From an uncultured Muribaculaceae bacterium (lineage in GTDB: Bacteria > Bacteroidota > Bacteroidia > Bacteroidales > Muribaculaceae): a stretch of 64,000 nt of DNA. A model generated the notes under the pieces. That model ran no database searches. It was not told the origin of the DNA and saw only the letters and a list, made by a program, of their open reading frames with translations. The DNA is taken from NCBI GenBank assembly GCA_910585285.1, contig CAJUDL010000018.1:1-64000 (forward strand), in the 5' to 3' direction. The translations under genes and the position numbers were made by a program. Position 1 is the first letter of the stretch. Every line of letters begins with the position of its first letter. Below, one piece after another: positions 16,440 to 25,122 of this stretch.

Positions 16440-19148
16440 TTAGCGGCGGTGCATGGCGCGGAATAATTCACCGGTCCATAGCACGAGCGATGTTGCAGCG
16501 ATTATCAACAGCCAGTCGCTCCATCGGAGGGGCACTACGTTGAAAAAGCCGTATCCGAAGGTTACAATGATAAATTGACCGATAAGAATCACCAAGGCTA
16601 TCGTCAGGAAGCCGTTGCATCCTTTCAGATGCAATGCTGATCTTCCAGTGCCGAACGCGCGGGCGTTGAACATATTCCAGAACTGCAGGAACACAAAGAA
16701 GGTAAAAAAGAGCGACAGTTCGTAAGCCGTCAGTTCATGGAAGCCTCCCACTCCTGATTTTATCAGAGAAATTATTGATTCGGCAGTCGCCCCCTCGGCA
16801 GAGACATGCTGAAGGAAACTGAGAGCAACAAAAAGAATCAGGAAGAAACCGAAACCTACGCCGATGATCTGACGCCACATTGCAGGAGTGATGATGAATG
16901 CCTTTCGGGAACGTGGTTTGGCGCGCATCACATCTTCCGATGGAGGCAGCGACGCCAATGCCATTGCGGCAAATGTATCCATTATCAGGTTGACCCACAA
17001 CATCTGTGTTACGGTCAGCGGTGATTCCATACCCATGAAAGCTCCTGCCAACACTATGAGACATGCGCAGACATTCACTGTGAGCTGGAACATTATGAAT
17101 CGCTGGAGATTGCGGTACAACGATCGTCCCCACATCACAGCCCGTCCTATCGAAGAGAATGAGTTGTCAATGATGGTTATATCCGAAGCTTCTTTGGCGA
17201 CGGATGTGCCGTCGCCCATCGAAAGACCGACATGTGCGGCTTTCAAGGCGGGAGCATCGTTGGTACCATCGCCGGTGACAGCAACAACTTCATTGTTGCG
17301 CTGCAGTGCCTCCACAAGTCGTTTCTTGTCCATCGGACGCGCACGCGCTATAATCTTTATTTTCTCCACGCGCTGCTCAAGCTCTTCATCGGTCATGGCG
17401 GCAATATCCGAACCGGTGGTGATATTCTCATCGGTATCCTCTTCAGTCCATAACCCTATCTGACGTCCTATCTCTCGGGCGATAGCAGGAGTGTCACCTG
17501 TAACGATCTTCACCTTGACCCCGGCATCAAGAACCTCTCTGACGGCATCAGGCACGTCTGCACGCACCGGATCGGAAATCGCCACAATCCCTAAGAATGT
17601 CAGATCCTCACCAGTGAACCGGTTATCCTCAATCACATCCTCCCCCTCCGCTACGGTCTGATAGGCAAACGCCAAGGTGCGCATAGCCTGATTCTGATAA
17701 GCGAGAAGTTGTGCCTCTATCTCTTTTTTGGTCACGCCTTCGGGAAGATGCCGGCACATTCCAAGCACAATCTCGGGCGCACCTTTGACATATGCTACCT
17801 GTTGACCTTTGCCATCTGCCGACCTGACAACATCCGACTCAACCACAGTAGCCATATATTTGCGTTCGGTGGTGAAAGGAAGTTCGTCAACGGTAGTAAT
17901 CTTTTTCTTCAATTCGGCATAGTCCACACCATTGTTGCGAAGCCAGAGAAGCAACGCTCCCTCTGTTGGATTACCCAATACTTTCGGTTTTGAGCCATCG
18001 GAAAGATCCAATTGGGCGGTGGAGTTTGCCGCAATCCCTTCTACTATAGTCTGACTCAACGCATCAGACCCGATGGATTCCGATGGCAGCCCATAGAAAT
18101 TGGTTTTATAGACCTGCATCTGGTTCTGCGTAAGCGTACCGGTCTTATCGGTACAGATAACGGTAGTGGCACCCATCGTTTCGCAGGCGTGCATCTTGCG
18201 CACAAGATTGTTGGTGCGCAGCATCCGGCGCATGGAATATGCCAGCGACAGAGTCACAGCCATCGGCAAACCTTCGGGCACCGCTACAACCACCAATGTC
18301 ACGGCTATCATCAGCGTCTGCAAGAAATACTGAACGAAGCCCAGCCATTCGAATTCTGCAGTGTGGGTGAAAAACATCACCATGCGACCGGCTACAATAA
18401 TTGCCGCTATTACATAACTGGAAATCGATACCAACCTGCCCAGACGGTCAAGCTGCTCGTTAAGAGGTGTCTTAACTGAATTATCTATCTGGGATTCCTT
18501 GAATACCTTCCCGTTCTCGGTCTTGTCGCCGACAGCCGTAACCTCAAACACTCCGTGACCTTCCATCACTTTTGTACCGCGCATAAGCGCATTCGAGCGA
18601 TAGGTGGCTTCCGGGTCAAACAAAGATTCGTTTGTGGTCTTCATGCACGATGGCTCTCCGGTGAGCGACGATTCGTCAACATTCATCGATGTTGCCTCAA
18701 GAAGCGTGCCATCTGCGGGAATTTCGTCACCTGTATTGACAACCACGATATCACCCACGACGATATCTTTTCGGGGAATCTGGGTGATTACGCCGTTACG
18801 CCATACCTGCACCGGCTCCTCGTCGTTAACCTGATTGAGAACGGCAAACTCTTTGTTAGCTTCCATCTCAAACCAGAAACTCAAGCCAGTTGCAAGAAAT
18901 ATGGCGGCGAATATACCAACAGGCTCGAAAAACGGTTTAAAGGAATGGTCGGCATCTATATATGCTTCATAGATTGCAATTCCTACCGATAATGCAAGAG
19001 CAACAAGCAGAATAATGATCAGAGGGTCTTTGAATCCTCTTAGAAACTGTTTCCATAATGGATCGCGCTTCACAGGCGTTAACACATTCTCTCCGTTTAC
19101 GCGCCTGCTTTCAATTACCTGGCTGTCATTAAGACCTTGATAATTCAT
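16440..19148 (-). CDS. calcium-translocating P-type ATPase
   Basis: A 902-residue inner-membrane P2-type ATPase of the PMCA-like calcium group. Visible elements are the actuator LTGEPS, the phosphorylation motif DKTGTLT with D334, the nucleotide-binding KGAPE, the hinge GDGTNDAPALKAAHVG, the membrane motif VVAVPEGLPMAV, and C-terminal helices containing NLIMDTFAAMALAS. It exports Ca2+ from the cytoplasm by ATP hydrolysis. The gene follows the Gate-domain transporter gene by 45 nt on the same strand, so the two are likely co-transcribed. Confidence 0.93.
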   Translation of the reverse strand: MNYQGLNDSQVIESRRVNGENVLTPVKRDPLWKQFLRGFKDPLIIILLVALALSVGIAIYEAYIDADHSFKPFFEPVGIFAAIFLATGLSFWFEMEANKEFAVLNQVNDEEPVQVWRNGVITQIPRKDIVVGDIVVVNTGDEIPADGTLLEATSMNVDESSLTGEPSCMKTTNESLFDPEATYRSNALMRGTKVMEGHGVFEVTAVGDKTENGKVFKESQIDNSVKTPLNEQLDRLGRLVSISSYVIAAIIVAGRMVMFFTHTAEFEWLGFVQYFLQTLMIAVTLVVVAVPEGLPMAVTLSLAYSMRRMLRTNNLVRKMHACETMGATTVICTDKTGTLTQNQMQVYKTNFYGLPSESIGSDALSQTIVEGIAANSTAQLDLSDGSKPKVLGNPTEGALLLWLRNNGVDYAELKKKITTVDELPFTTERKYMATVVESDVVRSADGKGQQVAYVKGAPEIVLGMCRHLPEGVTKKEIEAQLLAYQNQAMRTLAFAYQTVAEGEDVIEDNRFTGEDLTFLGIVAISDPVRADVPDAVREVLDAGVKVKIVTGDTPAIAREIGRQIGLWTEEDTDENITTGSDIAAMTDEELEQRVEKIKIIARARPMDKKRLVEALQRNNEVVAVTGDGTNDAPALKAAHVGLSMGDGTSVAKEASDITIIDNSFSSIGRAVMWGRSLYRNLQRFIMFQLTVNVCACLIVLAGAFMGMESPLTVTQMLWVNLIMDTFAAMALASLPPSEDVMRAKPRSRKAFIITPAMWRQIIGVGFGFFLILFVALSFLQHVSAEGATAESIISLIKSGVGGFHELTAYELSLFFTFFVFLQFWNMFNARAFGTGRSALHLKGCNGFLTIALVILIGQFIIVTFGYGFFNVVPLRWSDWLLIIAATSLVLWTGELFRAMHRR

Positions 19149-19193
19149 TTCTATCTTTAAATTGGGTTTTAGTTATTTAGGAGGAGATCTTAA

Positions 19194-20399
19194 TTACATA
19201 ACAAGAGTGACGAGCATATAGATCAGATGCGCGGCTACCGCAGCGCAAAGACCGCCGACTGTGTGGGCTGCAATCGCCTTCGAGGTCAACTCTCTGTAGC
19301 CGAGAGAGTCGAGCATGGCGGTGTGAGTGGAGAGATACCCGCTCCAGCACATACCTATCGCGGTGCAGACCGCTATCGCATTGCCGTCCATCCATCCCTG
19401 ACTGAGGAAGTTGGGCACAAGACTCAAAGCGGCACCCACCGCACCGAGAGATGTAATAGGGAAAGCTATAAGATGTGGGTCATGAAATCCGAACAGCCAC
19501 TCGAAAACAACGTTTATCTTTTGCGCCAGCCAGGGCAACACTGCAACACCTTCGTATGCCGCGCCGGTATATTCGCCATTTGCAGAAGGTCCGAAGGTCA
19601 GGAGCATCACAAGCGTTGAGATAATCAGCACTCCTGGAATAATGGCGATACCGACATCTACTCCGGATTTTCCGCCGTCGAGCAATGCCGACAATATCCT
19701 CACAAATGCAGATTTCCCTTCCGTCTTGTCATCTTCCTTTTTCTCTTCTCCGGTTTCTGTCACCGCATCTTCTACGAGATAGTTAGGATAATTCCTGATC
19801 ACAAAATATTGCATCAGCCGCGTGGATACAATGCAGCCGATAAAAGCACCTGCAAAACCGACAAGAGGCTGCCAGAAAAAGCCTTGTCCCACCATAAACA
19901 CCATCACGAGAAGTCCCATTCCGAACGCAGTGCCGAAATTGGTGAGGGAAATCAGCTGGAATTTCTTGAAATATGAACTGAAACGTTTGTCGGAAGCCAA
20001 GGAGATTATCGCGGGATTATCACTCAGGAAAGTCATCACGGCTCCCAGCGATGCCACGCCGGGGAGATTGAAAAGCGGCTTCATTAGCGGACGGAGAATC
20101 TTCTCCAAGAGTTTCACAACCCCGAATTCCACAAAAATTCTGCCGATCGCACCCGTAAGGACGCAGATCGACATCAGATAGAACACGGTATTCAGCAAAA
20201 GATCATGAGCGGTGTTCATCATGGTCTTGAGCATGTTTGCCACACCCATACCCTGTCCTAAGAAATAAAACAGTCCGAACACCACAAGCAGACATATTAT
20301 GCCGCTCTTTGCGGTTGCCTCTTTCTTTTTTGTTTTCTTTTTGGTATCAACTGTAGAAGGGATCTCCTCTACAGCTGTTTTTTCGTTTGATCCATCCAT
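19194..20399 (-). CDS. nucleoside-recognition (Gate) domain membrane protein
   Basis: A 401-residue inner-membrane protein. A charged, lysine-rich cytoplasmic N-terminus (1-32, KKKTKKKEATAK) precedes about 8-10 helices. Two Gate repeats are recognisable: GAIGRIFVEFGVVKLLEKILRPLMKPLFNLPGVASLGAVMTFLSDNPA and the later SGVDVGIAIIPGVLIISTLVMLLTFG...FPITSLGAVGAALSLV. Such proteins resemble SpmA/SpmB and YjiH-type transporters. The substrate is unknown. It lies directly upstream of the calcium ATPase gene; a functional link is possible but not shown. Confidence 0.8.
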   Translation of the reverse strand: MDGSNEKTAVEEIPSTVDTKKKTKKKEATAKSGIICLLVVFGLFYFLGQGMGVANMLKTMMNTAHDLLLNTVFYLMSICVLTGAIGRIFVEFGVVKLLEKILRPLMKPLFNLPGVASLGAVMTFLSDNPAIISLASDKRFSSYFKKFQLISLTNFGTAFGMGLLVMVFMVGQGFFWQPLVGFAGAFIGCIVSTRLMQYFVIRNYPNYLVEDAVTETGEEKKEDDKTEGKSAFVRILSALLDGGKSGVDVGIAIIPGVLIISTLVMLLTFGPSANGEYTGAAYEGVAVLPWLAQKINVVFEWLFGFHDPHLIAFPITSLGAVGAALSLVPNFLSQGWMDGNAIAVCTAIGMCWSGYLSTHTAMLDSLGYRELTSKAIAAHTVGGLCAAVAAHLIYMLVTLVM

Positions 20400-20645
20400 T
20401 TATCGCAAAATTTGCACACAATTATAATGCAAATTAAACGATTTTTATCACGCTCAACAAATATTCAAATTAAAATTTCACAATTTCTTAACATTATTAT
20501 GCTCCGCTATCGACATGGCGGTGTCTTCCCCGGTAGCTGCAACAGGAGAATGCTGACCGGTTTCGAAATGAATCTGATTCATTTCCGGAGGGATGAGCAC
20601 CTCAAGACCAAGCCTCTTGTTCAAATCATCAAACACACCCATATA

Positions 20646-21644
20646 TCATCTGCTTTTTATAAAATTCATCACCCTGTTCACAGCCATCAGCGTTGCGCCA
20701 TAAGCAGCTACCATCATGAAGAGCGACAAACGCAATGGGAATATATCGCTCCACCATCCTCCGAAAAGATAACAGAAGAACTGCAGCCAGAGGAGCCCTT
20801 GCGTCGTGACGCAAAGCGTGCACCAGGTCTTGATTCTGTATTTCTGATACCAGATGCTCCACACCGTGAATGGTAGACAGCACCCGTTAAGCAATGCTAA
20901 ATAATGGATCTCTCCCGGAAAAAGGAAAAGTATCAAGGTGGATATGGAGAAATACGTTATCCCGACTTCGCTCCAACTGAAAATACCGAAAAAGGTAGAT
21001 GCCTTCTGTTCGAGCACATGATCGCAACCATGCTCCTGAAGCACGCCGCATATTCTGTCGGCAGATTTACTTTTGATCTTTAGCGTCTTAAGTATAAGAA
21101 GCCATGTCACCGCAATACCTGCGAAATTCACTAAAGTGAGGAAGATTGTGGATAAATTGCTCCAGAAACGATCAATCACAAAACCGGATACCACCAGAAA
21201 GAGGGCACAAAGAACCAGCACCCAAAGTTTCCCTTTCTCAACAACATCAAAGAAATGATGCTTTGCATATTCCGGTTCGCGAGAATCTTTCGTTGCCTTG
21301 GCAAGCAAGACAACACCTGTGGCTTTTCTTTCAAAATCCTCAAGCTTCCACTTTTTCTGTTGACCGAAATGCAAAAAATCCACCGTCTCGCTGCCGTCAT
21401 ATTCCTTACGTATATCGGTAACAATTACGAAACAGCTCTTCACCTGAGCGAGATACGGACGTGGCAATTCCGTATAGAGCTTCTTATCGGGCAGTTTAAC
21501 CGCCTCCGATTCCACACCATACGAATCAAGCAGCCGCGAAAAGCCGAACAGCGACTTGAAAGACATCGTATTAAACGCCTTGTCGCTGTAGCTTTCCGTA
21601 TGGGCAACCCCCAACTGTTTCAGAAAATCAGACAGCAGAGTCAT
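20646..21644 (-). CDS. VKOR family disulfide-forming membrane protein with inactive C39-like N-domain
   Basis: A 332-residue inner-membrane protein. Residues 1-125 resemble a C39 peptidase-like domain (FGFSRLLDSYGVESEAV...FVIVTDIR) but without the catalytic cysteine region. Residues about 140-332 form a VKOR four-helix core: the loop cysteines in RICGVLQEHGCDHVL, FSWSEVGITYFS, and the active-site pair C275/C278 in WCTLCV. VKOR enzymes oxidize thiols with quinone as acceptor, which would tie periplasmic disulfide formation to menaquinone. Many Bacteroidetes versions are fused to a C-terminal thioredoxin domain, absent here. A separate thioredoxin gene lies 122 nt upstream on the same strand. 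Confidence 0.87.
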   Translation of the reverse strand: MTLLSDFLKQLGVAHTESYSDKAFNTMSFKSLFGFSRLLDSYGVESEAVKLPDKKLYTELPRPYLAQVKSCFVIVTDIRKEYDGSETVDFLHFGQQKKWKLEDFERKATGVVLLAKATKDSREPEYAKHHFFDVVEKGKLWVLVLCALFLVVSGFVIDRFWSNLSTIFLTLVNFAGIAVTWLLILKTLKIKSKSADRICGVLQEHGCDHVLEQKASTFFGIFSWSEVGITYFSISTLILFLFPGEIHYLALLNGCCLPFTVWSIWYQKYRIKTWCTLCVTTQGLLWLQFFCYLFGGWWSDIFPLRLSLFMMVAAYGATLMAVNRVMNFIKSR

Positions 21645-21726
21645 TTTCGAATCTCATTTAGTTTCAAAGAATCAGATCGGTGAATCATATCCGAATCTCA
21701 TGTAAGTGTAAGCGGCTTTATGACTT

Positions 21727-21754
21727 ATTACCTTTTCCCTATTACCTTTTCCCT
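21727..21754. repeat. tandem 14-bp duplication
   Basis: ATTACCTTTTCCCT occurs twice in direct succession between the VKOR and thioredoxin genes. No other feature is visible in this spacer. Confidence 0.9.
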
Positions 21755-21766
21755 CTCCCCTATAAA

Positions 21767-22069
21767 TTATAAATAAGCTTCCACTTTTGCATCAAGTGTA
21801 GCACCTTCCATTTCGCCACTACCACGCCATTTTTCCTCACCATCCTTAAATACGATAAAAGTAGGTATAGACGTCACATCGAGTTCTTTAGCAAACTCCT
21901 CATTTTCGTCGATATCAAACTGATAGACATTTGCTCTTCCTTTGAGCAGCGCCTTCACATCAGCCACCACCGGCATCATTCTCTGGCAATGAGGGCACCA
22001 AGACGCATAAAACTCAACCAGCACCACACCCTTATCCTCTTTCAGTTCCTTAATTTTCTGTGTATCCAT
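21767..22069 (-). CDS. thioredoxin
   Basis: A 100-residue single-domain thioredoxin with active site WCPHC (VEFYASWCPHCQRMMPV) and the cis-proline segment TSIPTFIVFKDG. There is no signal peptide, so it is cytosolic. The WCPHC site differs from the WCGPC of canonical TrxA. It lies upstream of the VKOR gene on the same strand. That placement suggests co-expression, but the compartments differ, so a direct electron relay is not implied. Confidence 0.9.
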   Translation of the reverse strand: MDTQKIKELKEDKGVVLVEFYASWCPHCQRMMPVVADVKALLKGRANVYQFDIDENEEFAKELDVTSIPTFIVFKDGEEKWRGSGEMEGATLDAKVEAYL

Positions 22070-22090
22070 AGCACTAAATTTTTGTATTTA

Positions 22091-22250
22091 AGTTTCGCAA
22101 GCTTCAACTTAAAGTTTAGGAGTTTAAAAGTTTAGAAGTTTATATGCAGTCAACATGACTGATCTATTGTTTATTAGCAGCAAATAAACTTATAAACTGC
22201 GCGGAGCGTAATTAAACTTATAAACTTCAACTTTACGCTTGCGGAAGTTG
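22091..22250. repeat. interspersed repeat, copy 1 (MITE/REP-like)
   Basis: A roughly 160-bp AT-rich non-coding element whose ends are imperfect inverted repeats built around TCGCAAGC. The left end at 22091 is TTCGCAAGCTTCAACTTAAA; the right end near 22220-22245 carries AACTTCAACTTTACGCTTGC. The interior has repeated AAGTTTATAAGTTTA. The reverse complement is found at 34784-34944, with 28 nt identical at one end. There is no coding capacity. Confidence 0.8.
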
Positions 22251-22492
22251 AAATTATAATTTCACAATAACCATTCGTATCACTTTAACACCATCCCCGT
22301 CCCCTTGGTTCATCTCCTCCTCTATGTCTGTATACGTCTGTCCCAATGTTTGTCTCGATGTCTGGCGCCAGCTGGGATGTCTATCCCACTCTAAATGTCT
22401 GGCGAAGCTGGTTGAGTGAAGGCACCTTGGTGCCCCGTATGCCGTCCCGCCTTGTCCGTCCCTCTCAAAGTTTCCCTTAAATCCTCTTTTTA
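22251..22492. other. non-coding spacer with short repeats
   Basis: No convincing gene. It holds a direct repeat of ATGTCTGGCG (22362 and 22396 regions), the palindrome CTGGCGCCAG near 22365-22374, and the palindrome GGCACCTTGGTGCC at 22421-22434. A minus-strand frame across it has no recognisable protein features. Confidence 0.5.
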
Positions 22493-22524
22493 TTTGCACT
22501 TATAATCGATATTTGCTAACTTTG
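22493..22524 (+). promoter_or_regulatory. strong promoter of the structured leader/LRR gene
   Basis: TTTG (22493-22496), exactly 20 nt, then TAACTTTG (22517-22524). This is a full match to the Bacteroidetes primary sigma consensus. Predicted transcription starts near 22531, 360 nt before the first good start codon. Confidence 0.82.
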
Positions 22525-22530
22525 TTGCGC

Positions 22531-22890
22531 AGACCGTTTCCAGAAGCCCCGGTAGGGGGTTGAGAGGAGGGTCGTATGAAATATTTTAGAAAGCGTTACG
22601 AAGCGCTTGTTCTTGACTTATCGGAATTCTCGCAAAATTTCAATTAGTCGTCAGGAATAAGGGAGCATCGGAACGCCCGTGAATATGTATGATTACCGCT
22701 GATATGGCTTTATAATAAAAAGACGTATTGGTTCATTCTACATATAAGCGTGGGCTTCTGGTGTTGCCGTCCGATGACTAAAGGCAATGCGAGAAGCCTC
22801 GATAAGTGGGACGGCGACAAGTTCAGACTCTCACGCTTTCTTCGTATAAAACAAACGCTGTTTCGGGAGCCAACAGCACTTACGAAGATC
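22531..22890 (+). ncRNA. candidate structured RNA or long regulatory leader
   Basis: This is 360 nt of non-coding sequence after a consensus promoter. A 10-bp helix pairs CCAGAAGCCC (22540-22549) with GGGCTTCTGG (22752-22761), closing a domain of about 220 nt. A second hairpin sits next to the coding start: outer stem CTTCGTA (22840-22846) with TACGAAG (22881-22887), inner stem GCTGTT (22857-22862) with AACAGC (22872-22877). This would hide the ribosome-binding region of the gene starting at 22891. It lacks the signature sequences of RNase P RNA, tmRNA and SRP RNA. A 6S-like shape cannot be excluded. It may be a separate RNA or the leader of the next gene. Confidence 0.5.
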
Positions 22891-23931
22891 ATGAAAAGAT
22901 TTCTTTTACTCCCACTTCTCGCAGTTCTATCCATCTCCTTCCAATCCTGCGAAAAAGACGAACCGACCAACACACCCGGCACTTCCGGTCAAGAGACGCC
23001 AACACCCTCCGATCCAGAAGAACCTGAAAATCCTGGGACTCAGACTCCGGAAACTCCCAAAGATCAATCTGTGGTAGTCAATCAAGATGGAACCACTTCC
23101 ACAGGTGTCCCTTTCAGATGGGAAACAAATTCAACCACCATATTTTATCTCAATCATGTGAAATATAAAATAGTAGATTCGCATGTAGAAATGGTTGGTT
23201 TCGATCCTTATGAATTAAAGCACAGTCTCAAAGGCATTCCCACTCTATATTCTTCTATCACATTAGACGGATATACATATCTTTTACGTGCCATTGATAT
23301 GGATGGTCCTGGTGCTTCTTTCACATCTGACAGTTCGGTATATTCGGCTCTAATTTCCATTGAAATTCCAGAAACCGTTGTTACAATTAAGTCATACTCT
23401 TTCTCTTGTTGTAGGAATCTTGCAACGGTAAAATTAAACTCAGGATTGGAAACTATTTCAAGTTACGCTTTTTATAATTGCACTTCATTAAAAACAATCA
23501 ATTTCCCATCAACATTAGAAAACATCGGATATTATTGTTTCCTTAATTGCACTAATTTAACATCTATCTTCATCCCTGAAGGTACACGACAATTAAAATT
23601 CCCCTGCAATGCCATATCAAAATGTTATTCTTTAAATACGCTAAGCCTACCGTCTAACACAAATCCAGAATACTTCATCAAATCAGGGGAAAAAGATCCT
23701 CTCCATTGGGAAGAAACCGGGAATTTGGAGGACGTTTATTTGCCTTGGAGCTTATCCTCGTATGAACTTGGTATGCGCTACGGCAGTTCTATAATTCCGG
23801 TCAAAAATCTGCATATTCCTAAAAATCTAAAAAGCTGGTATGTAGAAAATAGAGGACAGGTGAATAAGTATTATAGAGATTATTTATTATACGGATTCAT
23901 ACCTGAAAATATTATTGAATTAGAAGAATGA
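22891..23931 (+). CDS. BspA-like leucine-rich-repeat lipoprotein
   Basis: A 346-residue lipoprotein. The start is placed at 22891 because it yields a signal peptide MKRFLLLPLLAVLSISFQSC with the lipobox Cys at residue 20; the open frame upstream to 22750 is leader RNA. A Pro/Thr/Glu-rich linker (about 24-60) leads to LRR_5 repeats of the BspA type (SIEIPETVVTIKSYSFS, SYAFYNCTSLKTINFPSTLENIG, YCFLNCTNLTSIFIPEG). Such proteins are surface-exposed and often adhesive. The coding region is clearly more AT-rich than the housekeeping genes. The stop overlaps the next start (ATGATG at 23928-23933), implying coupling with the DUF2971 gene. Confidence 0.83.
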   Translation: MKRFLLLPLLAVLSISFQSCEKDEPTNTPGTSGQETPTPSDPEEPENPGTQTPETPKDQSVVVNQDGTTSTGVPFRWETNSTTIFYLNHVKYKIVDSHVEMVGFDPYELKHSLKGIPTLYSSITLDGYTYLLRAIDMDGPGASFTSDSSVYSALISIEIPETVVTIKSYSFSCCRNLATVKLNSGLETISSYAFYNCTSLKTINFPSTLENIGYYCFLNCTNLTSIFIPEGTRQLKFPCNAISKCYSLNTLSLPSNTNPEYFIKSGEKDPLHWEETGNLEDVYLPWSLSSYELGMRYGSSIIPVKNLHIPKNLKSWYVENRGQVNKYYRDYLLYGFIPENIIELEE

Positions 23932-24704
23932 TGCGAATGTATAAAATCATAACAAAAAACTTATTGGACATTGATATGAATATGCCAATTTTCCGATATA
24001 TGAGTTTTGAGCATCTCCTTTCTATTCTGGAAACAAAGAAATTGAGGATTAACTATCGAGGTTCATTCTCGGATTCTTTAGAGAAAAAGCTAAATTTGAA
24101 ATATCAATTTGCGTTGCAGGTTATAGGTGACAATGCGTCCGAAGAAATCAACAAATATCTAAAAAACAATGCCGTTGATATCAGTGTGAAATCAGGAAAG
24201 CACAAAGGATTCTGTAGTTTACCCGCTTCGTGTTGGACTCTTAAATCCGCGGAGGATGCCCTAATGTGGAGCTCCTATACAAAAGGTATAGGAGTACGTA
24301 TCAGCTCAACAGTCGGCAACTTCTTTGAGAGTATTAAACCGGATGATATAAATTGTAGCTACGCTTCTGATGTTTGTTTATACGGACCGATAGAATATCG
24401 CATCGACGCGGCCTATCAAACAGCAGAAGATAATCTTTTCATCAAACATCCTGCATTTAAAAATGAAGAGGAATTCAGATTCTATATTTGTAGAATCACA
24501 GATGATTCAGATATTCTTCCTTCCACACTTACGGCTGAATATGAAGGGAAAAGATATATTGAAATTCCAATTAAACCGGAAATATTGATTAAATCCGTAA
24601 CCATATCCCCGAATCTCAATCACCAAGTCGCCAAGAAGATAGCAAATTGGCTCGCAAATGATTATGGATTATCTGTAAAATTCTCAACAATAAAATTTGA
24701 CTAA
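23928..24704 (+). CDS. DUF2971-like protein
   Basis: A 258-residue cytosolic protein, translationally coupled to the LRR lipoprotein gene. It fits the DUF2971 pattern: an N-terminal IFRYMSFEHLLSILETKKLRINYRGSFSDSLE, then GFCSLPASCWTLKSAEDALMWSSYTKGIGVRISS, and later FKNEEEFRFYICR. The family is widespread in accessory genome regions and has no firmly known activity. AT-rich coding sequence suggests horizontal acquisition with its partner. A strong terminator follows. Alternative starts at 23931 or 23937 are possible. Confidence 0.75.
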   Translation: MMRMYKIITKNLLDIDMNMPIFRYMSFEHLLSILETKKLRINYRGSFSDSLEKKLNLKYQFALQVIGDNASEEINKYLKNNAVDISVKSGKHKGFCSLPASCWTLKSAEDALMWSSYTKGIGVRISSTVGNFFESIKPDDINCSYASDVCLYGPIEYRIDAAYQTAEDNLFIKHPAFKNEEEFRFYICRITDDSDILPSTLTAEYEGKRYIEIPIKPEILIKSVTISPNLNHQVAKKIANWLANDYGLSVKFSTIKFD

Positions 24705-24728
24705 TTTCGAAATACGACCCTATCCAAC

Positions 24729-24768
24729 AAAAATGCGGAACCGCCTCACAATCGGTTCCGCATTTTTG
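24729..24768 (+). terminator. strong bidirectional terminator
   Basis: A perfect hairpin with arms AAAAATGCGGAACCG (24729-24743) and CGGTTCCGCATTTTT (24753-24767), plus flanking A and T tracts. It separates two convergent units. Confidence 0.93.
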
Positions 24769-24786
24769 TATCTCGTGAAGAATCCC

Positions 24787-25122
24787 TTATTGGCAAAAAA
24801 ACAATTCGACATCCTCCATGCTTACAAGATTCTTAACTCCTATATGCTTATTTTCCGTATATTTCATTCCTCGCCCGAGTCTTACAACCCTTAATAAATC
24901 ACTCACTTCTTGGATTGTATTAATAATACTGATTTTATTATTTGCATTCTCAGTCATTGTTATTAATTCATCTGCAAATGAGCGTGAAATAAACTCCACA
25001 CCAGAAAAATCTAATAAATAGTTTGCCCTTTCATTCATTTGGCTTACTATCTCAAATATTCTTGACCTAACTCTTATGTCTGAGCCAAGTATTGATTTTA
25101 TGTTAAGAGTTATATTATTCAT
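24787..25122 (-). CDS. STAS-like (DUF4325) protein
   Basis: A 111-residue cytosolic protein. The segment YLLDFSGVEFISRSFADELI (about 35-54) is the hallmark of STAS-like DUF4325 proteins, including the serine position that in STAS anti-anti-sigma factors can be phosphorylated. Its start overlaps the end of the GHKL ATPase gene by 4 nt (25119-25122), so the two are made together. This arrangement resembles partner-switching pairs, in which a GHKL kinase or ATPase binds and modifies a STAS protein. The output is unknown. Confidence 0.82.
   Translation of the reverse strand: MNNITLNIKSILGSDIRVRSRIFEIVSQMNERANYLLDFSGVEFISRSFADELITMTENANNKISIINTIQEVSDLLRVVRLGRGMKYTENKHIGVKNLVSMEDVELFFCQ

Noticed and set aside
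20412..20876. A 154-codon plus-strand frame near the VKOR gene
   Set aside because: It is mostly antisense to the VKOR C-terminus and low in protein character; the 20400-20645 spacer holds nothing else I can support.
22254..22499. An 81-codon minus-strand frame in the thioredoxin-leader spacer
   Set aside because: No ribosome-binding site, no recognisable sequence, and it runs across short palindromes and the -33 box at 22493.
22531..22890. RNase P RNA, tmRNA or SRP RNA
   Set aside because: None of the universally conserved core strings or the tRNA-like ends of these RNAs are present, so only a generic structured RNA is reported.
22750..22890. An N-terminal extension of the LRR lipoprotein from a GTG at 22750
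   Set aside because: The extension would destroy the lipoprotein signal peptide and overlaps the paired 3' strand of the leader helix.
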